From Chitinophaga rhizophila (lineage in GTDB: Bacteria > Bacteroidota > Bacteroidia > Chitinophagales > Chitinophagaceae), in assembly GCF_019492185.1 (NCBI RefSeq), contig NZ_JAICCF010000003.1:930001-994000 (forward strand): a stretch of DNA of 64,000 nt. Direction: 5' to 3'. The notes under the pieces are model-generated. The model saw nothing but the letters and a program-made list of their open reading frames with translations, made no database searches and was not told where the DNA came from. Position numbers and translations under genes: made by a program. Shown here one piece after another: positions 1 through 10,100 of the stretch; positions within the stretch are counted from its first letter, which is position 1; every line of letters begins with the position of its first letter.

Positions 1-1182
1 AAGCCTGTTGTAGTATTGAAAGGGGCATTCAGTAGTAGTCATAAGGGGTTGCTGTTAAGGAGGGGATTGGTAGTTTTCCAATTCGTCATTACGATAGTGC
101 TGGTTGCCGGGGTAATCATCGTATATAACCAATTGCTGTATATGCAGTCCCGTGATCTTGGCTTTAAGAAAGACCAGCAACTGGTGGTGGAGTTTTCTGG
201 CATTGACCCTATAAAGGATAAATGGAAGGAAATAAAACAACAGGTTTCTTCCATCCAGGGGGTGAAGGGGTGTGCTTTTTCTTCAGCAATACCCAGCAAA
301 TCTCATAGTTCTGCTTATAGTAATATGGAGCTGAAGAGTGGAGATATGCAGGCAAGTAATCTGAACCTGTACTTTGTAGATTATGACTTTCTGCAACTGT
401 ATGATATTCAATTAGTAGCAGGGCGAGGCTTTTCTGAAGCAATGGGGACTGACAGTACGCAGGCAATGGTAGTCAACGAAGCTACTGTAGCCAGCCTGGG
501 TTATAGCAAGCCGGAAGAAATAATCGGTAGAAAGTATAGTCAATGGGGAAGCGAAGGGAAAGTGATAGGCGTAATCAAAGATTTCAATTATCATTCCTTA
601 AGAGACAAGGTGGAGCCACTGACCATGCGTGTTGCCCCGGCTGGTTTTATGCCGATGACCATTACAGTAAATCCAGCCAACATAAAAAAGACACTTGCAG
701 CAGTAGAAGCCATTTATAACAGGTATGCACCTGACGGACGTTTTAATTACTTCTTTGTAGATGATTCATTTGACAAACAGTACAGGGGGGAATACCGCTT
801 TGGCAGGTTGGTATTGACCTTTACTATACTGGCTATTTTCCTTGCCACTTTAGGATTGTTGGGGCTGATCTCCTTCATTGTTATCCAGCGGACCAAAGAA
901 ATTGGTATACGAAAGGTGCTTGGAGCTTCAGTTGGTAGTATACTGTTCCTGTTGTCGGGCGATTTTCTTAAACTGGTGCTTATTGCTTTGCTGGTAGCGA
1001 CGCCGCTTGCCTGGTACCTGATGTACCAATGGCTGAGTGACTTTGCTTACCGGATAGATATACAGTGGTGGGTGTTTGTGCTGGCCGGTGGTATTGCTGT
1101 TATACTATCTCTTGCAACGGTATATGTGCAGACAATAAAAACGGCGCTGACCAGCCCTGTTAAATCATTGAGAACTGAATAG
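1..1182 (+). CDS. ABC transporter permease, MacB/FtsX type (5' end outside window)
   Basis: C-terminal 393 codons of an inner-membrane permease; frame 1 is open from the first base, so the true start lies upstream. The visible part begins just before a membrane segment (about residues 20-42 here), continues as a periplasmic MacB-type domain, and ends with three hydrophobic segments. The FtsX-family signature TKEIGIRKVLGAS sits after the first of these. Such permeases pair with a LolD/MacB-type ATPase and export substrates or move lipoproteins rather than import. An ATPase, TolC-like protein and adaptor follow, fitting a tripartite efflux machine, although a hairpin just after the stop may end this transcript. 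Family assignment is firm; substrate unknown. Confidence 0.9.
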   Translation, partial: KPVVVLKGAFSSSHKGLLLRRGLVVFQFVITIVLVAGVIIVYNQLLYMQSRDLGFKKDQQLVVEFSGIDPIKDKWKEIKQQVSSIQGVKGCAFSSAIPSKSHSSAYSNMELKSGDMQASNLNLYFVDYDFLQLYDIQLVAGRGFSEAMGTDSTQAMVVNEATVASLGYSKPEEIIGRKYSQWGSEGKVIGVIKDFNYHSLRDKVEPLTMRVAPAGFMPMTITVNPANIKKTLAAVEAIYNRYAPDGRFNYFFVDDSFDKQYRGEYRFGRLVLTFTILAIFLATLGLLGLISFIVIQRTKEIGIRKVLGASVGSILFLLSGDFLKLVLIALLVATPLAWYLMYQWLSDFAYRIDIQWWVFVLAGGIAVILSLATVYVQTIKTALTSPVKSLRTE

Positions 1183-1226
1183 TTTCTTTAGTAGTTACGT
1201 TTAAATATGACAAGTGAATATGTACC

Positions 1227-1256
1227 ATGGGCAGGTCTCTACCAGCCCATATTTTA
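1227..1256 (+). terminator. Probable intrinsic terminator after the ABC permease
   Basis: Arms ATGGGCAGGT and ACCAGCCCAT pair around a CTCT loop with one A-A mismatch, followed by ATTTTA. It lies 44 bases after the permease stop and would separate it from the ATPase gene. The T-run is short, so termination may be partial. Confidence 0.6.
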
Positions 1257-1277
1257 CTCTCATGTAAAAGAAGTGCG

Positions 1278-1802
1278 ATGCTCAGAAATTATCCAAATAA
1301 AACGGCGCTTGCCGGTTGCATACAGCTGATCATGCAGGCCAGACTACAGTTATTCCTGCCGGGAGGTATTGCGTTGATTACCGGAATTATGGTTTGTGGA
1401 TATTTACAGCCTGACTTTAGCTTACTGTTCAGTAGTCCTATTATCCTTTCAGTCTTAGCAGTTGCTGATGGTACAATGCCTGAATTTGCCAACGAATGTC
1501 TGCACGCTGCCCTTATAACTGGCTGTATTGCCAGATACAGCAGAATACCTATAAATCCGGGTATTGAGGCGGAATCTGGTCGGAAAGATCTGTCACAAGG
1601 TGACCCTACTGCTTCAGGTAGGATCTTTAAAGTAATACTAATGAAGAACATTAACTTTTATTCCACAAAGGGAGTATCCGGCCTAACAGGTCCTTCGCCG
1701 GTACCAGGAATGAATCCAGTATATATTTTTGTAAGAAGGGCGTTTGCTGACCATGCACCAGCCGTAAACGAGTCTTATCGCAATGGCTTTGACGGTTATT
1801 AA
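1278..1802 (+). pseudogene. Possible remnant of an ABC permease gene (weak)
   Basis: The roughly 700 bases between the permease and the ATPase hold no convincing gene. One frame is open from 1227 to 1802, but its first ATG lies inside the terminator hairpin. From the internal ATG at 1278 the product starts MLRNYPNKTAL and soon has a hydrophobic stretch (PGGIALITGIMVCGYL). That resembles the MLRNYLK..., LAIGMA start of Bacteroidota MacB-like permeases, after which all similarity is lost. A second short frame (1783-1884) stops with an ATGA overlap at the ATPase start, as if the end of a former upstream gene survives. I read this as a decayed permease gene. It could equally be non-coding sequence with a chance open frame. 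Confidence 0.3.
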
Positions 1803-1880
1803 CAGGTTAGGAGTCAATACCTATGTTAATCAGGACAGCCTGAAAGCACCCGGTTCAATCACACAAAACAGCGTAAATCA

Positions 1881-2543
1881 ATGATACAATTAAGACATAT
1901 CTCCAAGTATTATCCAGTTGGATTTGGTAAGAATGAAATATTAAAAGATATTGATCTCAGAATTTTTGAAGGAGAATTTGTATCTATCATGGGTCCTTCC
2001 GGATCTGGCAAGTCTACCCTGTTACATATAATGGGGCTGCTGGAAGAGCCTTCCCAGGGAGAATACCTGTTTGAGGGGGAGTCCGTGCATAAGATGAATG
2101 AAAAGAAAAGAACCCAGTTACACCGGGGCGCTATTGGATTTGTGTTTCAGGCTTACCACCTGATTGACGAGCTCACGGTATATGAGAATATAGAGACACC
2201 ACTGCTGTATAAGAATGTCCCTTCTGCTGAACGTAAGAGCCGTGTGGCTGATATCCTGGACCGTTTCAATATAGTAGCTAAAAAGGACCTATTTCCCAAT
2301 CAGTTGTCTGGCGGACAGCAACAGTTGGTGGGTATAGCACGTGCGCTTGTAGGACAACCAAAGGTCATCCTGGCTGACGAGCCAACCGGTAATCTCCATT
2401 CAGATCAGGCAAAGGAGATTATGGAATTGTTTAAACAACTTAATGAAAAAGATAAGATTACGATTGTACAGGTAACGCATTCCGAAATAAATGCAACTTA
2501 TGGTCACAGGATCATACAGATCCGTGACGGGAAAATCGCATAA
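1881..2543 (+). CDS. ABC transporter ATP-binding protein, LolD/MacB-type
   Basis: 220-residue cytoplasmic ATPase that would power a MacB/FtsX-type permease. Walker A GPSGSGKST (about residues 38-46), Q-loop region FVFQAYHL, signature LSGGQQQ (about 142), Walker B VILADEPTGNL (about 160) and the switch histidine in VTHSE are all present. Length is normal for the LolD/MacB-ATPase family. The ATG overlaps the stop of a short upstream frame as ATGA, suggesting former translational coupling with a now degraded gene. The nearest intact permease is the partial gene at the window start. Complex membership is inferred from this neighbourhood and from the efflux genes downstream. Confidence 0.93.
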   Translation: MIQLRHISKYYPVGFGKNEILKDIDLRIFEGEFVSIMGPSGSGKSTLLHIMGLLEEPSQGEYLFEGESVHKMNEKKRTQLHRGAIGFVFQAYHLIDELTVYENIETPLLYKNVPSAERKSRVADILDRFNIVAKKDLFPNQLSGGQQQLVGIARALVGQPKVILADEPTGNLHSDQAKEIMELFKQLNEKDKITIVQVTHSEINATYGHRIIQIRDGKIA

Positions 2544-2557
2544 TTCAGACAGGCCAT

Positions 2558-2635
2558 TCCCGACATCCGGTAATCTTATCAAGTTGTAGCCTGCTGGCAC
2601 TGCTCCTGGTAAGGTATCTGATGTCGGGATTTGTT
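2558..2635 (+). terminator. Possible terminator or attenuator after the ABC ATPase
   Basis: Ten-base arms TCCCGACATC (2558-2567) and GATGTCGGGA (2620-2629) pair perfectly, followed by TTTGTTTATCT. The loop is about 50 bases, unusually long for a simple terminator, so it may act only partly or be a processed structure. Confidence 0.45.
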
Positions 2636-2711
2636 TATCTGAGACCATTTTAAGCCATTCATAAAGAATTTGTTTATGTTATCATCACAATTATTATATT
2701 TTTGGAACGTC

Positions 2712-4067
2712 ATGAAATTATCCAAGATCCCGGGATGTCTCCTGGCACTGTGTATTTTGTTTGCTAACTCTGCCGCCTTAAAGGCGCAGGATACCTGGAC
2801 ACTGCAACGCTCCGTAGATTATGCGCTTCAAAACAACATATCTATTAAGCAACAGGACGTACAGAAACGTTATGCAGCACTGACACTGAAGCAAAGCCAG
2901 TTAGCACAACTCCCATCCGTAGGAGCAGGTATACAGGGTACGATAGGTTCCGGTCGTAACATTGACCCTTATACCAACGTGTTTGTTACACAGTCTTATT
3001 TTAACCTTGCCGGTGGATTAAACACCAATGTTGAGCTGTTCAACTGGTTCTATAAGCGTAACACCATAGCTGCCAATAAATACGAAACACAGGCACAAAG
3101 CAGGTTTCTGGAAAAAGCCAGGAATGATGTTGCTTTTAACATCGCCAGCACATTCCTCCAGATACTGATGAATATAGAGCAGGTACATGTCAGCGAACTA
3201 CAGGTGAAGCTGACCAGTTCCCAGCTGGAAAACACCAAGAAACTGGTGGTTGCCGGTTCAGTGCCGGAAAGTAATCAGGCTGACCTTGAAACGAAGCTGG
3301 CCAGTGACAGTGTTACCCTAGTAAATGCTCAGAATCAGGTAATACTTACTACCCTGCAAATGAAGGCACTGCTCAACCTGAGTTTTGATCAGCCTTATGT
3401 ACCGCAGACGCCTGAGAAGTTGTCTGAGATACCCCTGCCAAGATTGGACGAGGTAGACCCCGAAATGGTGTACAGCGCAGCTCAGAATACTAACCCGCTG
3501 ATCAAAGGTGACGATCTGCAGATAAAGTCAAGGCAAAAGGCATATGCTGCCCAACGAGGTCTGTTATATCCCAGCCTGGCGGCCAATGGTACTATTAACA
3601 CTAGTTATACCGACGTGGCAAAAGGGGTGACTGGTAAGACCATCCCATTTGGCGATCAGTTCAGCAATAACTTCCGCCAGTCTGCCGGCCTTTCTCTTAA
3701 CATTCCTATCCTGAACGCTTGGCAGCAACGAGCGGCTGTTAACAGGGCCAAACTCGACATCGAGAATCAGGAACTGACCAAAGCCAAAGACCTTCAGCAG
3801 TTGCGTCAGGACATCTATACTGCCCATGCTAATGCGGTAGCTGCAATCCAGAAATATTCAGCCGCTTCCAAAGGAGTAGAAGCTTCCCAGCGGGCATATG
3901 ATTTTGCTACCAAACGGTACAATCTGGGTTTAATGAATACTATTGACTATATTACTACGCAAACTAACCTATTCAGAGCGCAGATAGACAAGGTATCCGC
4001 GCAATACGATTTCATATTTAGAATGAAACTACTGGAGTTTTACAGGGATCAGAAGATCACGCTGTAG
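2712..4067 (+). CDS. TolC-family outer-membrane efflux protein
   Basis: 451-residue outer-membrane channel component of a tripartite exporter. I chose ATG 2712 because it gives a clean signal peptide (MKLSKIPGCLLALCILFAN, then a cleavage region near LKAQD); the frame extends back to 2670 with a poor N terminus. The body shows the OEP pattern: two repeats of long amphipathic helices rich in Gln, Ala and Lys, with the typical LKQSQLAQLPSV and YNLGLMNTIDYIT segments near the end of each half. The adaptor gene starts 32 bases downstream, so the two are probably co-transcribed. Substrate unknown. Confidence 0.9.
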   Translation: MKLSKIPGCLLALCILFANSAALKAQDTWTLQRSVDYALQNNISIKQQDVQKRYAALTLKQSQLAQLPSVGAGIQGTIGSGRNIDPYTNVFVTQSYFNLAGGLNTNVELFNWFYKRNTIAANKYETQAQSRFLEKARNDVAFNIASTFLQILMNIEQVHVSELQVKLTSSQLENTKKLVVAGSVPESNQADLETKLASDSVTLVNAQNQVILTTLQMKALLNLSFDQPYVPQTPEKLSEIPLPRLDEVDPEMVYSAAQNTNPLIKGDDLQIKSRQKAYAAQRGLLYPSLAANGTINTSYTDVAKGVTGKTIPFGDQFSNNFRQSAGLSLNIPILNAWQQRAAVNRAKLDIENQELTKAKDLQQLRQDIYTAHANAVAAIQKYSAASKGVEASQRAYDFATKRYNLGLMNTIDYITTQTNLFRAQIDKVSAQYDFIFRMKLLEFYRDQKITL

Positions 4068-4099
4068 CAGCTCCCTCCCTTTTGAAATAACGCCGTTTT

Positions 4100-5455
4100 A
4101 TGAAGAGAAAGACACTATTCTGGATCCTGGGGATCATTGTTGTGCTGGTTGTCATTGTTGCCGTCAGCAAAGCGGGCAAGGATGACAGCATCAAAGTCGC
4201 TGTCGATAAGGCTGAAGACAAAAACATTATTGAAGTTGTATCTGCCAGTGGCAAGATCTACCCGGAGACAGAAGTAAAAATTAGCTCCGACGTATCCGGT
4301 GAAATAGTTGACCTTCCTGTACTGGAAGGCGACTCTGTAAAGAAAGGCCAGGTACTGGCCCGTATTTATGCCGATGTATATGGCTCCGTAAGGGATAAAG
4401 CTACCGCTTCCCTCAGCCAGGCACAGGCACAGCTGGCAAATACTGCCGCGTCTCTCAACGCATTTAAGGCTAAACTGGAACAAAGCAAAGCTGCTTATGA
4501 CCGTAACAAGGAACTACTGGCTCAGAAAGTAGTATCCCGCAGTGAGTTTGAGACAGCCGAAGCTACATACCGCTCCGCACTGGCCGACTATAATGCCGCT
4601 TCTGAACAGGTAAACAGTAACCGTTACGCCGTACAGAGCGCGAAAGCCGGACTGACAGAAGCTAACACCAATCTGAAACGTACGACTATCGTAGCGTCTA
4701 TGGACGGTGTGGTATCCCTGCTGCCAGTTAAAAAAGGTGAACGTGTGGTAGGTACAGGCCAGATGAGCGGTACTGAAATTATGCGTATCGCCGACCTGAA
4801 TATCATGGAAGTACAGGTGGATGTCGGTGAAAATGATATCCCCAGGGTAAAATATAACGATACGGCAGTCGTAGAGGTAGACGCCTACAGCGACCGTAAG
4901 TTCAAAGGTATTGTTACACAGATTGCCAGTTCCAGTAAAGGGGCTGCTACTGCAACTAATGCCACTACTTCTTCAGCAGAACAGGTAACCAGCTACATTG
5001 TACACATCCGCATACTGCCTGAAAGCTATGCTGACCTGCTGGACCCATCACATCCTAAAAACTTTCCTTTCCGTCCGGGTATGAGCGCAAGCGTAGATAT
5101 CCAGACCCGTAGGAAGAATAGTGTGCTGGCAGTGCCTATCAATGCAGTCACTACCCGTGATAACATCGATACTACTAAAGCCGCCGGCTCCCGGAAAGAA
5201 GATCTTGCAGCAGCAAAAGAAGTAGATAAGAACAAAAAAGAGGTGGTATTTATACTACAGCCTGACAATACCGTTCGCGCAGCAACAGTAACTACCGGTG
5301 TGCAGGATGACGCCAATATTGAGATCATAAGCGGATTAAAGCCGGGAGAAAGTGTAATCAGCGCTCCTTATTCTGCTGTATCCAAGGACCTTGAACATGG
5401 CAAAAAGGTGAAAGTAGTACCAAAGAAGGAATTATTTGAAGGAACAGGCAAATAA
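4100..5455 (+). CDS. Efflux periplasmic adaptor (HlyD/MacA-like membrane fusion protein)
   Basis: 451-residue adaptor that links an inner-membrane pump to the TolC-like channel. An uncleaved N-terminal membrane anchor (about residues 5-24, LFWILGIIVVLVVIVAVS) is followed by a barrel-sandwich/lipoyl half (VSGEIVDLPVLEGDSVKKGQ), a long alpha-helical hairpin rich in Ala, Gln and Lys (about 95-190), the second lipoyl half (about 195-225) and a beta-barrel plus membrane-proximal region. The C terminus (LKPGESVISAPYS) is standard for MacA-like adaptors. It closes the operon and is followed by a strong terminator. With the ABC genes upstream it probably forms a MacAB-TolC-type system. Confidence 0.92.
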   Translation: MKRKTLFWILGIIVVLVVIVAVSKAGKDDSIKVAVDKAEDKNIIEVVSASGKIYPETEVKISSDVSGEIVDLPVLEGDSVKKGQVLARIYADVYGSVRDKATASLSQAQAQLANTAASLNAFKAKLEQSKAAYDRNKELLAQKVVSRSEFETAEATYRSALADYNAASEQVNSNRYAVQSAKAGLTEANTNLKRTTIVASMDGVVSLLPVKKGERVVGTGQMSGTEIMRIADLNIMEVQVDVGENDIPRVKYNDTAVVEVDAYSDRKFKGIVTQIASSSKGAATATNATTSSAEQVTSYIVHIRILPESYADLLDPSHPKNFPFRPGMSASVDIQTRRKNSVLAVPINAVTTRDNIDTTKAAGSRKEDLAAAKEVDKNKKEVVFILQPDNTVRAATVTTGVQDDANIEIISGLKPGESVISAPYSAVSKDLEHGKKVKVVPKKELFEGTGK

Positions 5456-5474
5456 ACTGATCCTCTATAAAAGA

Positions 5475-5508
5475 AAAGCGGTCCCGTGTAAACAGGACCG
5501 CTTTTTTT
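5475..5508. terminator. Strong bidirectional terminator
   Basis: Perfect 10-bp stem AAAGCGGTCC / GGACCGCTTT around a ten-base loop, followed by a T-run; A-runs on the other side let it work on both strands. It sits between the convergent adaptor and SusD genes. Confidence 0.88.
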
Positions 5509-5526
5509 GTGTCTTCTTATGTGTAA

Positions 5527-7116
5527 TTAGTAACCCTGGTTTTGTTCCAGGCTTGGGTTAAGTGTACGTTCACTTGTAGGTATAGGGTAAATACGCTTAT
5601 TGGGATCTGTATCGTTTTTGAAGCCCCAGGAGCCTTCAAATGCTCCAAAGCGGATCAGGTCATTTCTGCGCCATGCCTCCCAGGCAAGTTCCCTGCCTCT
5701 TTCGTCAAGCAGTTCTTCCAGGGTAATGGTGCTAACTTCTGGTGCCTTCGCTCTTCTGCGAATCTCAGATACCAGGGCCGCCGCTGCAACACCGTCATTA
5801 TTATCGCGCAGGATAGCTTCTGCCTTCATCAGGATAATATCTGCCAGACGGAATACTGGTACGTCATTGTTAGAAAAACGGGTGTCCGGATTGGTATTTC
5901 TGTCAGGATAGTACTTGATAGAACGAACGCCTCTTGCTTTACCCAATTCATCATTACCCACATCCATCTGGTCTACGTTCTTCAGCGGCATTTCAGGGGA
6001 AAACTCAAGGTGCCAGTTAATTTTATCATTAGGGTTAGGACCTGAATAAGAAGCATCCACACCTTTATTCGTACTAGGAATCAGTATAGGCGATCCGTCA
6101 CTGTTATACTGTTTGCCGGCCAGCCAGGTAGTATTTCTTACGTCGCCGGCCAGGTTGAATTTCTCATAGAAATCAGCAATAGTACTTAACGCTATACTGG
6201 GACGGAAGGGCAGGCTGAATTTGGTTTGCAAACCTGTATGCAGGCCGAAACGGGAGAACTGGCAGCCAGGAATTTTATTGGCATCATAAGGTATAGCGAA
6301 GATGGTCTCAGTGATCTGCGGACCATTCTCCGGCATAAAGATGGAAATAAAGTCTGCGTCCAACTTATAAGGGCCTTTTGAAATGATGCTATCGGTCATT
6401 GCAATACATTCCTTATTCATCTCGGTACCGGTATACACCTTTGCATTGATATACAGCTTGGCAAGTAAAGCAAACGCCATCCATTTGGTAGGGCGACCAT
6501 AAGTCACAGCGCCACTTGCTGTATTCAGATCCGGGAGGGATTCTTTCAGTTCCTTTTCAATGAAAGCAAATACCTCGGGCCGTGTTTTCTGGGCGGGCGC
6601 GGTAGTACTACCAAAAGTCGTCACAATAGGAATATTTGCATACAGGTCCATCATAAAGAAGTGGTACAAGGCACGCATTGTACGCATCTCAGCAATAGCC
6701 TGGCGCTTTTCCTTCGTATCTGCTGTTGATTCAAACAGGCTGATGATACGGTTGCAGGTATTAATACCACCAAAGCCCCATTCCCATACACCACGCACCG
6801 TCGGGTGGTCAGGAGACCAGGTATGTTTATGCAGGAAACGGTACTGACCATTGTCATTGTAGTTACCATCGCGGGCAGGAATGATAGCCTCGTCTGTACT
6901 CAGCTCCTGCATACGCCAGTAGTCTACAGCATACCTTGTAGCCAGCTGTGTATAAGCAGGCCCTGTAGCGGCTACATAGGCGTCGGTGGTGTTAGGGAAG
7001 TTACCATCAGTATACTCTGATTCAATGGGAACATCCAGTTTTGTGCAGGCACCCAGTAACAGGCCTGCGGCAATTGCACTATATGCTATAATATGTTTCA
7101 TAATAATCTTATTCAT
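5527..7116 (-). CDS. SusD/RagB-family nutrient-binding outer-membrane lipoprotein
   Basis: 529 residues. It acts as the surface lid that captures substrate for its SusC partner. Lipoprotein signal at the N terminus (AAGLLLGAC, lipobox Cys near residue 24); an internal ATG at 7101 is an alternative start with a better-sized signal peptide. The body has the SusD pattern: TPR-like helices with MRTMRALYHFFMMDLYANIP (about residue 145) and the conserved C-terminal run with RGRELAWEAWRRNDLIRFG, ending in IYPIPTSERTLNP. It lies 13 bases after the SusC stop, in one transcription unit with SusC, FecR and sigma upstream. The glycan or other substrate cannot be read from the sequence. Confidence 0.93.
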   Translation of the reverse strand: MNKIIMKHIIAYSAIAAGLLLGACTKLDVPIESEYTDGNFPNTTDAYVAATGPAYTQLATRYAVDYWRMQELSTDEAIIPARDGNYNDNGQYRFLHKHTWSPDHPTVRGVWEWGFGGINTCNRIISLFESTADTKEKRQAIAEMRTMRALYHFFMMDLYANIPIVTTFGSTTAPAQKTRPEVFAFIEKELKESLPDLNTASGAVTYGRPTKWMAFALLAKLYINAKVYTGTEMNKECIAMTDSIISKGPYKLDADFISIFMPENGPQITETIFAIPYDANKIPGCQFSRFGLHTGLQTKFSLPFRPSIALSTIADFYEKFNLAGDVRNTTWLAGKQYNSDGSPILIPSTNKGVDASYSGPNPNDKINWHLEFSPEMPLKNVDQMDVGNDELGKARGVRSIKYYPDRNTNPDTRFSNNDVPVFRLADIILMKAEAILRDNNDGVAAAALVSEIRRRAKAPEVSTITLEELLDERGRELAWEAWRRNDLIRFGAFEGSWGFKNDTDPNKRIYPIPTSERTLNPSLEQNQGY

Positions 7117-7129
7117 TAGTGTTGAACAA

Positions 7130-10100
7130 TCAGAAATTAACGTTTACGCCAAACAGGAAGGAACGTGTCTTAGGGTAGAAGTTGTTATTATCTACGCCCG
7201 GTGTAAGTCCGCCCATATTAATTTCCGGATCTATACCTCTATAGCTGGTGATTACGAAAAGGTTGGTGGCTGTGGCATGGAAACGCAGGCTGCTGATATA
7301 CTTGCTACGTACCGGTACATTGTAACCCAGGGTCGCATTGTCCAGGCGCAGGTAGGAGCCGTTTTCGATAAATCTGTCTGTTCTCAGGTGAGCATTGATG
7401 TCATTGATAGATTCGCCTTCCGTAAATTTGGCAATATTGGTCATAGCTGCTTCTGTCGGATTGTTCAGGCCAGCCAGGGTAGCATTCATAATCTTGTTAC
7501 CGGTTACGCCACGAACGAATACGTTCAGGTCAAAATTGCCATAAGAGAAGTTGTTGTTCCAGCCGTAGATCAGCTTAGGCTGTGCGTTGCCACTGTAGAA
7601 GAAGTTGTCTGTTGACACTTCTGTAGTAACGGTACCATCTTTTTTCAGCATCTGGGTAATGCCATCTTTGTCCTTACCCATGTATTTCCAGGTATAGAAA
7701 GCACCTAATGGCTGGCCTTCTACTACCTGCTGTGACCAGATGCCGGATTGACCTTTACCACCCAGTTCTGCCGTATTAATAGACGTCAGTTTGAAGATGT
7801 CATTAGAAAGAGAAGACACTACGTTCTTATTATAAGCCAGGTTCACACTTGTACGCCAGCTGAATTTAGGCAGCTGAACAGGGATAGCATTGATCTGTAC
7901 CTCTATACCTTTGTTGCTGATCTCTCCTGCATTTGCAGTCAGTGTATTTACGAAATACTGCGTAGTAGGCACATTATATGTCCAGATCAGGTCTGATGTA
8001 CGTTTATCATATACATCCACAGAACCTCCTAAACGTCCACCCAGGAAGGAGAAGTCTGCTCCGATATTAGCCATGCCTGTACTTTCCCATTTCAGATTAC
8101 GGTTAGCATTCTGCGACGGGCCGATGGCAGTAACAATGTTACCGTTGTAGTAGAACAGGCCGGTAGAAGTATAACGAAGGATAGCGATGAATGAGTTAAA
8201 TCCAAGGGCGTTTCCGCTCACACCATAACCGGCACGCAGTTTCAGATCGTCCAGCCAGGATACATTCTTCAGGAAGGACTCTTCCTTCATACGCCATGCG
8301 GCGGATACTGCCGGGAACAGGCCCCAACGATTGTTGGTACCAAATACTGAAGAACCATCACGACGGGCAGATACCTGTAACAGGTACTTGTTGGCATAGG
8401 TATAGTTAGCACGGCCGTAGAAGGAAATAAAGCGGTATATATCTATGCTGGTATTCCCATAATTAGGAATATCGCCGGCAGGCAGTGTACCGAGTGCCAG
8501 GTTGTTGTAGGCCAATGCATCGGATACGAAGCCTTTATTGGATGCCTGGAAGCCGTCATTACGGCGATCTTCCTGCCAGGAATAACCTGCCAGTAATCTC
8601 AGGTCATGTGCGCCGAAGGTCTTACCATAATTAACATATGTTTCGAGAATCTTCTTATTGTTGGTAAAGGCGCTACGGATAGCCTGACCGTTCGTCTTCT
8701 GGGAAAGACCGGAAGCACGTCCGTAATAGATATCCCTGTTGATTTGCTCGTCCTGCATAGACACGTTGAGGGTATACGTCAATCCTGGCAGGATGTCCAG
8801 GTCGGCACGTATATTACCCAACATAATCTTGTTTTTCTGACGATCCTCGTTCGTTTCTATCAGCGCTACCGGGTTCAGGTAGTTACGGGTACGGGAGAAG
8901 TCCTCTTTAAAAGAACCATCCTCATTCCTGATATTCACAGTTGGCAGGTAGGTCAACATATTCTGGAATACCAGCAGCGGGATGCGGTATTGTGTACCCA
9001 TAATATTACTGAGGGAGAAGTTCAGCTTGAGCTTCTCATTGAAGGCTTTCTGTTCCAGGTTGGCACGGATGTTCACACGCTCCATAGAAGAACCTTTCAT
9101 GATACCATCATTCTTCAGATAGTTAATACTGGCATTGTAACTGGTATTATTATGACCGCCGCCGAGTGACAGGTTATGGTTGTGTGACACGCCGGTGCGG
9201 GTTACTTCCTTCTGCCAGTTGGTATTAGCGCCATCATCGTCGGATGGGGCAAAGGATTTACCATTGTCATTTACATATTTGCGCAGTTCATCGCCTGACA
9301 GCATTTCGATACTGTTAGATACCTGTTCTGTAGCTACGTAGGAGTTATAATTGATCCAATTCTGACCGGCTTTAGCCCTACGTGTGGTTACCATGATTAC
9401 ACCATTGGCAGCACGTGCACCATAGATGGCGGTAGATGCCGCATCTTTCAGTACGGTCATAGATTCTATATCCTGTGGAGCTACCAGCTGTATAGAAGCG
9501 CCGGGAACACCATCTATCACATAGAAAGGTTCCTGTGCTTCACCGCTACGCAGGGTGGAAGGACCACGTAAAATTACCGCTGCTGTGGCGTTAGGGTCGC
9601 CGCTACGTGTAATATTCAGGCCGGGTACTTTACCTTGCAGTAATTGATCGGGGGAACTAACTACTCCAACGTTAAAGTCTTTGCTGGATATATGGTTAAT
9701 AGCACCTGTTACATCTCCTTTCTTACTTTCTCCATAACCTACTACTACCACGCTGCTCAGCATGTTAGCATCAGCTTTCAGCTGTACGGTCACTTCTTTT
9801 CTCCCATTGAGGGCGGTACGGATGCTTTTGTATCCGACATAGCTCAGTAATAAGGTATCATGCGCCGGATCTGCACTCAGTGTGAACTGACCGGTTGCGT
9901 TGGTAACGGAACCAGCTACCGGATTGCGTACCTGTACACTCACGCCTGGAAGCGGAGCCCCGGTTTCTGCATCTGTAACAGTACCATTAACAGGAATGCG
10001 GTTTTTGTTACTCGCTTTAATAACAATCACACCGTCTTTCTCTGAGAACTGCAGATTGGTAGAAGCCAACAGGTCAGAGAGAATGGCGGTAACTGACTGA

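Noticed and set aside
1227..1277. Start of a 191-residue open frame at ATG 1227
   Set aside because: The first codons are encoded by the hairpin of a terminator (1227-1250); only the part from 1278 has any resemblance to a protein family.
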